Shown here piece after piece: positions 23,682-38,600 of a DNA stretch of 64,000 nt (the first letter of the stretch is position 1; every line of letters begins with the position of its first letter). The translations under genes and the position numbers were made by a program. Source of the stretch: Metallyticus violacea (Eukaryota > Arthropoda > Insecta > Mantodea > Metallyticidae); contig CM060831.1 of NCBI GenBank assembly GCA_030762175.1, positions 135,840,001-135,904,000 of the forward strand, written 5' to 3'. The notes below the pieces were generated by a model, which ran no database searches, was not told the DNA's origin, and saw only the letters and a list, made by a program, of their open reading frames with translations.

Positions 23682-26600
23682 GAAATTGATAACTATTTGG
23701 CTATTTCAGTGATAAAAGTTTATGACCTTTTTTTTATTTGTGGAATTTAAATTAACTTCAAAGTAAAAAATTTTGATACTGTACTGCATAATCATTGGAA
23801 CACAGCCAACTGGAGCAGATATTCTGTATGTGTGTAATATCATTATAGTGTTTTTTCATCAGAGTTATAGACTCAGATTTTCCAAGTTCATATTCTATGC
23901 CAAGTTTATCCTTTCTACTGGTTCTAGTGTTAATCATTAAGCAAAGCTAGAAATGTTCTTTTTTAAACTCCCCTCTTTCTTTCAATCTGCTAGAATGAAA
24001 ATTGTTTGCATCAAGACCATTAACTTCTTGAATGCAGTATATCAACATTTTATGAATGCTATGCAAATAAATGTAAGGGATATAAGATTTGCCTAGCAGT
24101 GTTGGAAATTAATTTAAGGGAGTTCATACATCCCCATTTTTTTTTCATGTCAATTTGAACAAACTCTCAGCTTCATGTCTATAAAAGTAGTTTTTTCAAT
24201 ATTACAAAATTGGCCAAGCTATGCAGTAAAATATTTTAGTGTGCAATCACAGTGTGGTCTTTAAATCAACCCCAGCCTTGAGGACTTTTTAGTTAATTGT
24301 CTTTCTGAAAGTAACTGCTCTTTCAGGTATTTATTTTAACTTCAAAAATTAAAGCATGTGAAAGGGAGATTATTTTTTCTTCTTTTGTGATTTTGGTGAA
24401 GTTAATCCAAACATGGGTAAAAGAGAAAGGTAATATCACAAGAAAAAGTATGCATTTAAAAGTAATCAATACAGTAAGAAGTGCTTTTGAAAACAAAACT
24501 AAAAATTGCAAAATAGAATTGCAAATATTTTTAGCTCATTGTCTCATGAAAGTATGTTTATATCATAATTTCTACAATTTTCAAAATGGTTCCAAGAAGC
24601 TTCATAACAACAATCTGAATCTCAGTCTTTATTTTATTTTTAATAGAACATTTTAAAAAAATGGACATAAGTGTGTTTTGAAATACAAATTAAAAAAAAA
24701 ATCTTTAAATTTGCACTGTACCATTAATTAATTACTATTTAGGTTCAATAGATATTATCTTTATAATACAAAAGAATTATTCAGAAAATTTCAAAGTCTT
24801 AGAAACAATTATATATGCCATTTTGATGCTATTTTAACAGTGGATAGATAGTTTGAAAATTAATAACTTCAAAATTTCATAACTTAAGGAAATAGTTTTA
24901 TTTTATATTAAAAATCAGTTTTTAATATTAAGCGCGTATAATTTCATTCTTAACAGAGCAGAGAAAGAAAAGGTAGAAACATACATTTTGAAGTGTGAAA
25001 GTTGTGTGTACCTGTTAATTGACCTGATGTGCTGGTAGTAAGAAGTATCAAAATAAATTTTCTAAGGGACAAAGTAGTAGTAATTAAACACTGAGAACAC
25101 ATATATATGTCCTGAAATTCTGATTGAAGAAAATTAAAATATTTGAAAGTGATATGAAAATTACATTTTGCGGCAGTTTTATGTTGGGGGGATTGTGGCA
25201 TTGATTGGTTTATTAATTATATCCACATGGTGGAACCAATTAGTGTGTGATTTTGTTTGTCTTTGGTTTGTTTGAAAATGGTGATGGATTTACAGGGTGA
25301 TATGATTTGTTCCCTGCTGAAAGAATCTTGATTCTTCCAAGATGTCGCAGCTAGCTCGAAGTTGTACTCAAGATATCTGGCCACTTTACAGATGTGATGA
25401 TCTCATGCTTTCTTCAAAGCTCTTTTTGGGTTCAAACAAGGGAGAAAAGTACTTTGGTTGGGAGCTATTAAATGAAATGCATGGATACAATGCACTTGCT
25501 ATTTATTGCCAGGCAATTAATCATAGCTCCTGACTGACTGAACCACTGGCAAGGAAATGAGATATCACATATTATTCACCAGACACAGTTCCCTACTTCA
25601 CTTGGTGACCTGATTTACTGTCCATTTGTTTCATTAGAACTTCACACTATAGAATATAAGTTACATTGTCAGAGCAACAAATAACATTTCTATGATTTGA
25701 ACATGGCTCTTACAGCTCACGATGTCTAGATTTGCTAGCGTCACACCAGATAATTCAAAACACTTTCTTTTCTCACTTCACTACAATAACCGAAACTCTG
25801 TTGTGTTTTTGGCGCGCTGAGGTTGAAATTACTCATATTTACTTAGCTCTTAGATATACTTAAGACTGCTCGCTCATGTTAGGTTCCTCGACATACTGCA
25901 AACTGCTCCGAATGCCCCAGAAATTGAGTTATTTATGCATTCTCTTATCACGCTACATTAAATTTTAGAACTTTCCAGAAGCTTCGTAAATATTGTTTCC
26001 TAATTGGTTGCATAAACCCCGCTTCGGAATGATCTAGAAATCATATTTAAATTCCTATTCTCTGACTGGCTGCCATATTTCATTGTCTCTGTGCTTTTGC
26101 TCCCTGCTGGCAGTTACACCACAGTGATTTCTCTTTTTTGGAGGTCACAGCATAAAAGGGAAATGCTCCTAGTTTCTATTTTACTTTGTTTCCTCAAGGA
26201 CTTTTTAAAGGTGAAGGTCCATTGTGAACACAAAATTTGCCCTTACAAATGGCTCCAGAACATTACGCTAAGAGCAGTTTTAAACTAGATGTACATATAG
26301 CATCATTTTTGTACGATATTCTTCCCTTTGTCACATATACTTATTTTATCTTTAATGTATATATTGTTTTTGAACCTTGTTCATTTTCAGATGACCATCA
26401 GTTCATTATTTCTACAGGAGTTGAATCTGGGCCTCCCACTACAATTTTTTGCAAAAGGGACAAATGCAGTCATAGACATTTTTCTGCACCACAAACTTGA
26501 GTATGCATATCTTGCTTAAGTTGTTGCTGAAATAGTGCAATGAATGTGCTAAACCTAGCCATACAATGCCTCCTTCACATCAGAAGGCACAGTTGCAGAA

Positions 26601-29600
26601 GCAAACACAGTAATGAAAGGACCCCAGAATAATAGCACGCTGACTGTTGCATTAGGTATCAGAGGAGCTTCATTGATGCAATCCTTTCTAAGGAACCGTG
26701 ACATTAAAAAGTATATGCACAGTGAGTATCAAAGCCCACATGATTAAAGTGCACCATGAATGGATCTGTCATTGCAGTACTTATATGGCAAAGATAACAC
26801 ATAGTGGTATTAACAAAGTGTAAGAGCATCTGTTAATGCTGGAAAGATGATGCCGACATGTTTCTTCAGTGAGAAGCGTTCTTGCTGATTGGTTAATCGG
26901 GAATTGGGGATACTTGCCAAGTTCTAGAGGACAATTGGGCAAAGCAGTGAAGAATGTTATCCAAGGCAGTCATTCTACTTTAAGACATAGCAATACCATG
27001 CTGCCAACATGTCCAAATCAATGTAGGAAGGTCCTGCCTCCTTCTTACAGTTCAAATTGCAGCACTGTTCACATTTTCTGAAATCTCGAAGCCACTAGAA
27101 GATCACCGTTTATCTCAATTTTTTTTGTTCTTGATCACCTATTAACTCTTTCCTTTGGCCATCAGACTGCAGTGTACTGCTACTACTGCACAAAGTAAAA
27201 ATGTATTAAATTTATGTTTACAGATAATTAAATTTTTCTCAAATATACATTTTTCAATATAGAAAATGTCACTTGTGCATGAATTTTGAACATTTGTATC
27301 TTTCATAGATAGTTATTTAATTTGAGATAATATAGTTAAAGATTTATTAAAAAGTAACATATTTTCTGAAAAGTGGGATATGATGTATCTGTTGATGCTC
27401 TTATTTCCTTTGGGCATCCTTTTTGTCTTGCATTTCTTCCAGCTCCATAAGCTGCGTAATGAATAAGACACATCTGTCATGTTAACACTAGGAGATCCTT
27501 AGCATTCATTTTAACTGGTAAGCATTATTTAAGGTCATGTAAATAATACAGATGTTGTTATACCACATGGATATTTCATGACTTTTAATTAATTTTATCA
27601 CTTACAGTTTCTTTAAGAAGTTTAATTTCTATCAAATGTATTACCAGACATGGGGACTGAATTTTTAGAAAATGTATAATTTTTTAAATTAATATATATG
27701 TACCTGTGAGCCTTAGGGATTAAACAAATACATTTTTAATTTTCTGTCATTTTTAAAACTCCAGCGCAACATTTAAATGATAGGTGTGCTTGATATGTCC
27801 AATATGCATGACCATGCCTATTTCTTTGCATAACAGATATAAGCTTATAATTTCATTAAATATTTACGTTTTAATGTCATTGTGTTGCAAACAGTTCTAC
27901 TCAGCATTTACTGCTATCTAGTAGTAGCAAGCAACATAGTTATGTACTGCATTATTTTCAATGCAACATCCAAATAAATAAACAATGTGCAATTTAGTTC
28001 CAATACAGCTATTTGAAATTCATCTATTTTAGCTATTAGTTGCTGTATTCTTTCTTGTTGTTTTCACTCACACACATATACACTAATTAGTGAATAACTT
28101 CATTCCTAGGATAATAATTTTGGAGATAGAGGTAACCTATGGAATGTATCAAATGCATGATTACAGAAAATTAAATTTTTCTCAAATATACATTTTTCAA
28201 TAGAAGGAAAAAATGTTCCCTCTCAAACTTCTACCATCATAAGATATGGGTGTCAATAATTTTCTTCAGCATTATGGGAAGGAACAAGCTTATACCTAGT
28301 TGATGCATTTCTTAAGATTTAATGACAAACACATATGCAAAGAGAGACTGAGGTTCATTGACTTTTCAGCAGCCACCCTAATCTGGAGCCATTTTAGATA
28401 ACTCCGTTAAGAAAAAAGAAAGAAGATGAAAAAATCATAAGTCAAAATGACTGGACAGTCCTATTAAGATAATGATGATCTTTCTAGTGTTTAAATGCTA
28501 TGTTTTTTTATATGAAGTTCAGAAAATTTTGGAACCAACGCTTAATGTTGCATGGTGCCAAAATCCATGGGTATGCTATTAACATTTTTTTTGCATTTAA
28601 GCTACTGAAATGGAAAGGTTGATCCTATAGAGGAACATTTGGATAATTATTCCAGCCTTATATCCTGCTCAATTCAAAATTATTTTTATATTTAATAAAG
28701 CACCATTTCCTGCCTATATTGTTTTGAAATTATGTTTCCGACCAACGTGAAGTTGTATGCTCATGTTTGAATGTTTCAAATAAGTGACCTTGCGTTCTCT
28801 CCATTTTGTATGTTTTACATGGAATTTAACAAATATTTTTACTTTTTCACAGGATGAACTGGCATCCATGCTTACAGGTGCAGGATTTCATGTAGCAGTC
28901 CTACGTAATACAAATCCACCTGAAGTGCCTTCTGGGATTTCTCTGAATCTGCCAATGTGTTACTTGGTGCGACACCAAAGTGGCATGGTGTTACATATTG
29001 TTGTATTTCATGAACGTGAGGGTAACTATTGGTGGCATGGTGCATTACTCAGTGATCCTGATGCTATTGGTCAGCTCTCTGCACTTGGTCTTTCTGTGCA
29101 TGATGTTCAGCTCATGAAAACTGAAGGTGCTTTTGACAAATTTGAGACGCAGCAACTCCAGCTGGATGGTCATTCTCTTCTCATACCTCGGGATATTCCA
29201 CATTTTTTGCGAGAGGCAGCTGCTTCACGTTTCATTGAGTGCAATCATGCTCAGGCTGTTTCATTCCATCGACTTCATGGGAAAGACACTACTCACGAGG
29301 CTCTACGATTTGTCCATAGAGCATGGAAGGTGCTTTCCAAAGCCAAAACACTGCTAGACAAACTTGGAGTGCGGTTCTGGATTAGCAGTGGAACTTGTTT
29401 AGGTATAGACAACCTTTTTGATATGGCATATCACTGATGTACAATAACTTGAAAGAAGCCTGTTTAAACTATTCTGGCTTCACATTATAAAAAACTGTAC
29501 TCAATTAGACATATTTGAATGATTTAAACATTTTTAGTGCATATATAATTCATTATTATCTAAAATAAGTTGAGTTGGTCTATTGCATTTGATATTTCAT

Positions 29601-32600
29601 GAACTGAACTTGTTCCATACTCATAGGATAAGTATTAACACTATGCTGGAAACTTATCCAAAATGTAATAAATTATTATGAATTGAGAATGGATTTTATG
29701 ATCCAAAATTATGGTTGGAAAGGGGAAAGAAAATTTCTGAAAGTTTGTACAAAAAGTTTCAAAAAAGGTGGTAATAAAGTGCCTTTATTCAGTAAAAACC
29801 AGTTATATCGACACACACTGATAATGTGGGCAAAGGCCTGTGAAACATGTTCTATATAATTCAATGGTAAATGAAGCATAAGAATATTAAATCGACTCAC
29901 TGTATTAGTTATGACAAAAAATTTATTTTGAATTTTATATTAATGTTCTTTATTCAACACTGTAGCAAATAACATAAAGTAATGAATATTTAGAAAGTAA
30001 ACATAGCATTTACTGGGTTTCAACTACTTTGTTACACTGGATTATGCACATTTCAATGTTTTTGAATATAAGTCTTTTGAGCTTTGAGCTCAGAATATCC
30101 TCACATATGCAGAAACTCTCTCAATATCAGTTGAAACCAATGCAGCACATTTTGTAAACACATGGAAAGGGAGTTGGGCATGCTTGATCGCTATTGCATC
30201 AAGTACATATGAAGCTTTTAATTTTTTCAAAGTTTTCACATAAGAAAATTGTCCAGTCCAATAACTTCTTGATACAAAAGATGATGATTTGGAGCCTTTA
30301 TAAGAATCTTCTTCAGAGCAGCAATGAAGTAATTTATCCTGTTGTATTCTTCTCTGACTCTTTCACAAACACAGAGTGGTTCATGAGCAATACATGTCAC
30401 ATGGTTGAGGTTGGATTGCAGAACTTCAGTTGTTGGAAAGCTGAAAGCATGTAGCATGCTTAATCAGTCACCATAAGCCTGACTTTTTTTTAATTGCATG
30501 CCCTCCAGCCACAGCTTCATGCATGAATTGTTGAATGACTGCATTACTATGCAGACATTTGTCTTCTAGAATTGGTACATCTCAAAAAGCATGGGATTCA
30601 TCCTTTCACCAGGTAATGGAAACACAGCATATTCAATATACATCTTTACAGCACATCAGTAGTTCTATGTAAAATGAAAGCCACTTTGTTTTTGCAGAAC
30701 ACCTATTTTATTCCCTTTAAAACATTCTCATAAATTGGCTTTATGTACTTTTTTCTCACAGTATTCTTATGTGGTACTAATCTTTGCAAGTATTTCTAAA
30801 GGATTGATTTGAATGCAAGATTGTTCACCCTGTGGACTGGAATTTGTGACTTAACTAATGCCATGGTAAGATCTGCAGAGAACTCGATCGATGATTGCTG
30901 CTTTTCAGATCCTGTATCAAGGAAGTTTGGTTAGGTTATGATTTATGGATATAAATCACTTTTGTAACAGTGATGTCAAATATTAACATTTAAAAAAGTT
31001 GAGTCGAAATTGTAACATATACATCACTAAGATTTTAATAAAAAGGAAGACTAGTTTCTGGAGCCATCGCTCCCATTGTCAGTTCCTGGTCGACTGTCGG
31101 CCTCGCTCCTCGAGACAAATCAATCCACCATGAGGAGTGAGGGCGACAGTTGACCAGGAACTGACAATGGGAGTGATGGCTCCCGAAACTAGTCTTTTTA
31201 TTAAAATCTTAGTGATGTATATGTTACAATTTCGACTCAACTTTTTTAAATGTTATGATTTATGGAGTTCAGCAATCTTCGCATGCTTGCCATACTGGAT
31301 GTGCTGTTTATTCTGGCTCTTTGGTGCTTCTTGTTGATCACAATATTTACATGACAGATTGAGGAATTAGATCATTGATGAATTGTTGCTGGAATTCTTG
31401 TGAAAAAAACATACAACTTTGCCCTCTGAACTTTTGATATGGTAGAGTATTTGAACTAACAACACAAACACAGTCAAGTAGAGCAACTAGAGATTTAAGC
31501 TTTCTTCATATAAAATGTTTGCTGACCACACAAAGAACTGTGGTTATGGCAAACAGCTGTAATTTAAATTAATGTTTCCTCTTGCAAGTTTTGTTACATG
31601 AACTTGAAAACTATATTGGCTACAAATTTATGTATGCTATTTTATAGTGTTTATTCTTGCTACAGAATGAGACTATAAGATTTTATATAGCTGCTCAAGA
31701 AGAGTGAAATGATTTATTTTCCCACCAAATTTTTTTAATAAAACATAAATTTTAATGATGTGCTGAAACATAAAGAGGGGTTGAAAAGGAGATAAATATG
31801 TTAATCCCATGATAAGATGAAACAAAATTTGTCTATTTCCCTTAATTTCATGTCATAAAATACAAAACTCAAATGAATAGCATGAAACAGCTATATTTTT
31901 GTAAAAGCGGTGCACCTTAAAATTTGTTCCTAGCTATAAACAGTCCCATGCAAGTCTTATTTCTGATATAGTGAAACAGTTTTCTTGATTTAATTGACAC
32001 TATACTTGCTCTCTCACTTCCTAAAATGGAAATGAAGACAGCAAATCACTTCTCCCTACAATGGAAAATTTGAATTAGGCTAGTAATGCCTTTTGTTTCC
32101 TTGTTGTATAAATGTGAGGGTAGATCTCTATACTGCTACTCTTGACTCATTACTAGTTGATATAAAAGTTTTATTTCATGGCACAAAAAGGCTTCAAATG
32201 TATAAATGCAGAATATGTAGTTTCAAATTCATACATTCTTACATAACATCTTGGCAGCTATTGAAATGATAAAAAGTGCTACATAAAAATAAAACATGTG
32301 AAGCATAATTAAATATCTGCAAATGATGCAATATTTCCTCCAGAAATTGGCCAGAATATGTCAGCAATACTAAGAGGAATGTCTCTGTTTTAATATATAG
32401 CAAAAAGAATGGTATATGAGTTTAGAAATAGAGATGGAAAAATTAACTGCAATATGAATATCTCAAATTACATCTACTCAAAAATGTTTTAGAGCCAACA
32501 CTTATAGGCAACATTTAAGAAATTTTCAAGCAGACGAACTAAAATTTCCTGACAGTTTTGTAACTACAGATGAGCTGTGTATCCCTTACTATGATCCTGA

Positions 32601-35600
32601 AACTAAAATACAAAGCAAGAAATGGAAAGATGGGATTTTCATCCTCTAAGAAATTCCAAGTGCAGTGATTAGTGCAAGTTCATGGTATTTGTTTACTGGA
32701 TGTCTGTATGTTATTCTGGTTGATTATTTGCATGAGGAGGTAGTAGCTGATAATTATTGTACAAATTTAATAATTATGATGCAATCAAGAAGAAAATTGA
32801 GGTAAAGTATGTACTTTCTTCAGGACAGTGCTTCAAGCCACAAGTCTTGTGTTGCAATGCATGCAATTGGTAAAACAGAGTTTAAACTGCTGGATCTCAT
32901 AGTTACTCTACATATCTAGCTCACAGCAAATTAGGTATTTGCAAAACTGAAAGAAATCTTTAAAGTGAGGAAATTTTCATCAAATTATGAAATTAAGTAG
33001 ACTATAAACTAGCAGTTTGCAATAATTGCATAGCCCTTCTTCCAGGAAGTTGTAGAAATGTTACGACATTGCTGGGAAAAGGGGATGATTCTTCAATGAG
33101 GTAATTTTGAAAAGTGAGGTAAAAAATGAGTAGCTTAAAGGTCAATCGTCATAAAATACAAAGTGACAGAAAAAGAGGCTCAATATTCTAACAAAAAACC
33201 ACAAGATTATAATTAACTATCACAATTAAATCTCTTTTTTAATGAACAAGAATTGTATTAAAGAAATAATAGAATGAAAATTGTTACTTTACATTTAATT
33301 ATATTGGCTTAATTAATAATCATTCAACTTATTGGTGTAGCTTATAATTTTGTCCATTCTATCTCTTATGGAAGTCAATACATATATAACGTTTGGATAA
33401 AACTATCTTCCCTACCACCTTGTATGATTTCCTGTGACTATTCTGATGTATAAGGTCTTCTGTCATCTAAGAAATCTTGCACACTGCAATTCAAATGTTT
33501 TCTATGGTTTGAAATACCGCGTGTGGTACCTCAGTAGTAAAAATGGGTATTAAATGCTAATTTAAAAAAAATGCTTGAAATCAAAACTTCCAGGAACCCA
33601 AGGGATGATTAAAACATCATCTTAAGGAGCTCTGACATAATAGAAATATGTGGATGTAAGAAAGAAAATCAATATCAAATGAAGTATGGGGTTGCCCCCC
33701 CGAATAAAGGTAACTGAAATACTTACATTAGAATATTTTGTACTCAATGATCTGTTCTACATGTTCACCATTGTGAACGACGTATTCCTTAAGGTTTATC
33801 AACCTATTGACATTACTGCTGCCCTGTTACACTGTGCAGAAATAATCAATCCTGGTGATCGAGCGGTAACTATACTTGCCTTATAGGCCCAAGATTGTAG
33901 GTTGAATCCAAACCAGGGTTGGATTTTTTTCTGGTGTAAATAATAAGTAAGCTTTGTTTGGAAGGGAAGTAAAGCAATGGGTCCTCTGTCATAGATTTAT
34001 GGCACATAAAAGGATCTCAAGGCTGAAAGAAGAGACCTCTGAGGATAATGTACCATACTTTTCATGCTCTAAATTGAATGAGATGCTGATGACCTGAGGT
34101 GTTAAATAGCATCCATAAATAAAACTGTGGAGAACTGTTTTAATGTTTTCATGTTCTTTTACACTACAAGGAATGGGTATGAAGCAGTATGCCCCACAAA
34201 AATGCATCAAACAACAACAAATCAAGACTTTGTGAAGGAAATGGAAAATCTGAGTGTCTAGAAATCAGCTAAGTGGGAATCAGTTGTTGTAATAGGCACC
34301 CATTCTAATGACCAGTGTGCAAGGTCATCTCATCTTGTTGAAAAGCTTGTGGATATCAAGATTCAGTGCACAAAATGTGTATTCCACGTAATACTTGCTT
34401 CTTGTACACTTCTGATATTATGTTAATTCTGTTTTCAGTGCATCCTATTAAGTATGAACCAATGATGTCACGGGAAGACACACATACTTTGATTGTAATG
34501 ATATCTGCATATTCATATGGTTTATTCCAATTGAGAAAATGAATATTTTACTTATTAACGTGGCCACTCAGTAGCACATCACATTCATCACACCACTAGT
34601 TTTGGAGATACTAAAAATCTTGATACACTTAACGCAATATTGGACTCATGCTATGAATTATGTACATACTATATTCGGTTATCTTTGCTTTTTGGGCCAC
34701 TCTGTATATAAATCAAATTTGGCAGGTAGTTGCATTCATATAAATGTGTGTAGGCATGTGTGATTTACATGTTCTATATAAATGTGAAAGGTGTCTGCGC
34801 CTAAGCAGATCTAGGAATAACAATTACTGAGGATTTGAAAGAATGAGCTATATAGCTATATAATTGCCACTTTTATCTAAAATGAATTAATTTGGATTAT
34901 TTACTTTTACTCAGCAGGATGGAATAGATGTATAGGCCCATAGATGATGTTGGATAGGATTTTCTCTTTAGAAAATATTATGTTTAATTCATAATACTCA
35001 CGCCAAATGCAATGCAACCTACTCCATGAACTTGCTTATATCTTTGATAGCTGCCCTAGCATCTCCTGGTAGCATCCTGTTTTGGAATAGAACTGATTTT
35101 ATAGCTAAATATCCCCAATTCTTCTCACAATCTCTGCATTTTATTTCATAAATTCCTGATTTCTGTGCTGTTGGCATGGAGTCTTTTACTGTGCAACCTA
35201 ATAAATATCTGTTCTTTGGGGCTAGCATTATCCCATGTTCTTTAAAAATTTTCTTGAACTTGTTGTGGTAAATTGGATGGTAGGTGAAACTTTTGAATTT
35301 GTATCCTTCTTTTGGGTTTTTCAGTATGGAAACTTCCCTTATCATTTTTTGTCTTTTAGATTTATTGATAATTTTTATCACTGTATCTTTGTTGAAACCA
35401 TTGGTTATAGCTGTCTTTATTATCTGTTGGTATTCAGTGAGCAACTGAAAATGGGAGAGATTCTCCTGAAACTCATCTTATTTTTATGTAAGTAAGTGGA
35501 GTTTAGTGTAAAAAATGAATACCTAAGCTTAGGATATATTACCATTCCATTGTCAACAGCTTTGTAAGTACAATATGTATAGATTTATGTTACAAATTAA

Positions 35601-38600
35601 GAAGTTTCAGGGCACCCATTGAGTGTTTCTTTGGTATTATTGCAAAAATGTCATTCACATACCTATACCATGACTTGAAATTAAAGGGAAGGTTTTTGTG
35701 ATATGTATTTTGAAAGAACTCAGGAATAACTCTATTAGAAAAGGTAACAAAGGGTTTCCCAAAGTTAGGCCTGAAACTTGTTGGTAATATCTTTTGTTGA
35801 ATGCAAATATTAGTAAGTTTCAATAAGTCTGCTATTTCTTCTGTTTTTAAATTTATTGATGTTAACCATTTCTGTAACATAAGCATAAGTTTCTCTGTTG
35901 GTATGCTCAAATGATACCATTATATCTCCAGCTATAATTCTGCTATTTTTAAGTTTTTCAACTAGATCAACTGAAATTTTGATGCTCAAACTATGGAATC
36001 TCTTAAAAGAATTGAAAACTTTAATAAATTTTTTGCTACCTTGTATGTGGGTGAATTGATATTGTTGATTAGTGGTCTTATGCTGTTATCATTTTTATGT
36101 ATTTTAGATAGTGCATAAAGCATGGGTAATATCGTATTACTCTGTGTGATATTCTGTTTTTCAGCAGCGGATAGTATTTTGACTTCATTTAATGTTTTGT
36201 TTAAGATCTTACTGCATTTATTGAGCAGATTCTTTTCATTTGGTTTGTAATCTTTTCCTTTTAATATAGTTTCTTCATCTAAAATGACTATTTTATTACC
36301 TTTGTCGACTTTTGTGTATATCACTGGTTTTTCTTTTAGTTTTAATGTCATTCTGTAATTTATTGATTTCTTTAAGTTTTTTATGTTCTCCAAAACTTTT
36401 TTGTATTTATTTTTAACAAACAATTTTTTACATTCATTTAGTTGTTGGGTGGCTATGTCAATGCCGCTATGTAATCTTCTATTTCATTTGAGAAATCTAT
36501 ACAAGTTTTGAGGTATTTGTTTAGGAGATTGATTTCATTTTTCGAAAATGTGGCACTCAAGAGATTAACTACTTTATCTACTGTGTGTGTGAGTTAGGCC
36601 GGTATCAATTTAATATGGTGTTTTTGTAAGTTCTGGAGTTTCTTTTTTAATTTCAGGTTTTTGTTTCTCATTTGTACACTTAAATTTTGATGTAGGTGGT
36701 GTTGTAAATTGTTCCATAAGTGACATCCTTTCATCAGTTTTAGAAACAGATTATAAATATATAAATCTATTTCATGTAGTCTTTTATACTGTAAGCTCTG
36801 TTCATTTTCAATTACTTTTGTTTCTGCTGCCTTCTGGTGTATGCTATTGTTCATTTTAATGGTTTTCTCATGAATATAGGTGCTATTTTTCTTTTAAGAT
36901 ATAATTTTAGAAAGTTAATGTTGGCCGCAATGTGTCTTTTTCTGATTTGTTATTTTAAATATGTTTTAATCTCCCGTTACTAAGGTTTACATTATAAGCT
37001 GTGAAATTGTCATTGTCTATATCTGCCATTTTTTCTAACCAACATGTATTCATTTTTGCTTCTAGACTTGTCTTGTATATAAATATTGTACTTACGAAGC
37101 TGTTGACAATAGAGTGGTAATATATTCTAAACTTAGGTATTCATTTTTTACACTAAACTCCACTTATTTACATATAAATAAGATGCGTTTTGGGAGATAT
37201 TTTTATGTAAGTAAGTGGTGTTCAGTGTTAAAAATGAATACCTAAGTTAAGGATAGATCCCCTTCTTGCTACTGTTTTCATCAGAAAATGATATCGTTAG
37301 GGACACTCCATAGCATTTTTCAGTGTCAGTCTCTTAAGTCATTGCAGTGACTCTTAATATCTATTGTAATAGAATGATATAATGGCGACAAGGGCGTAGG
37401 GACAGTCAAGCAGCTTTCCAAGAATGTTCTATCACATTTATTGAGTACTAAAAAAAGATATGAAAGAAATGAAAGTCCATAGGTTCAGGCCCTGGCCATT
37501 TTTCATATAGACCATTGCAATAATTCATTAATCATGGGATTAATAGTTAATAGGAAGTAAACTGTAAAACTACAAATGTCTTTTAACGCCTTTATTCCTG
37601 TGATCAGTATTTCAATCTTTAGGCAGACTTTTGTCATCCTTACACCATTGATAAGAGCTGCATTTTTGGTAAATCAGAAGGTAACTCTCCCTTCTCCCTC
37701 ATCCTGTCTTTAAGCCTCATAGACAAATTAATTTTATACAATGCAACCTTAATTAAAAAAGAGCAATCCTTAATTTTTTTTCTGCTTAAGTGCTAAACTG
37801 TTATCTGTCTCAACACCCAATCCATATCGAGATTATATCAGGCATCTTAATATCAGATCTGTCAACATAGAAACTGAGCAGTAGCAAATAGCATAGCTGG
37901 GGGAGAAGAAGAAGGAATCTGCGTGTGATCTACATAAATGATGCAGGTGCACAGGAATGTCATGAAATATGTATACAGGGTCAGTAGATTTATGCTCCAT
38001 TCTGGGCTTATTTCTGATGTCAGAAAGTAAGTACCATATTGCAGTTGAATCAGGACAGAACTGCACAATTCATATATATAACAAATTCAAATATAGCAGT
38101 TGATGACGTAACACAGAAATAGTGAAGCAAATTCCCTGTTCCTAAGCCATTCGAATGCTAAGTAGGAGGAAACACTCATGGGCAAGTTTGACTCATATCT
38201 GGCCCTTTTGAGACCTCAGCATTAGACTCTTGCTTCTCATACTTCAGCTATAATCTATGATTTTTAAAGTTCTCTTACATTCCTTTCTACAGATTGAATT
38301 TATATATCGAATCCGCATTTTTAACTCTAAAATTTATTGATCTGAGATTTTTGCTGGAATATTTTTTAAATTGCCACTATTTTGGAAAACATTAGCAATT
38401 CTTTTTAATTTTCTCCAGATATCTGTAACTTTGCATTTTAATAAAATATATATTGCATCTTCTTTTTCTACACATATAGGGCAAATGCCTTTCTCAGTAC
38501 TCCCCCTATAGCCTTTTAGTATCCAACTCCTAATCTGGATCATGCAAGACCCTCTCTTTGATCTTTGTTACAGTTCTCAATATGTATCTCTTTTTCAATG

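Larger units (their letters stand above)
23048..28852 (+). other. FKTN intron 1 (5.8 kb)
   Basis: AT-rich. Contains an ATT/GTT microsatellite (23,612-23,682), a CpG-richer block with a heat-shock-element-like site (25,560-26,120), and a short direct repeat of about 45 bases (27,220-27,265 and 28,168-28,205, both containing ctcaaatatacatttttcaa). Other open frames, such as 26,237-26,500, have no recognisable domains. Confidence 0.8.

Noticed and set aside
28784..29437. Single-exon gene of 217 codons
   Set aside because: This frame runs from intron through FKTN exon 2 into the next intron; splice sites at 28,852/28,853 and 29,402/29,403 define the real exon.
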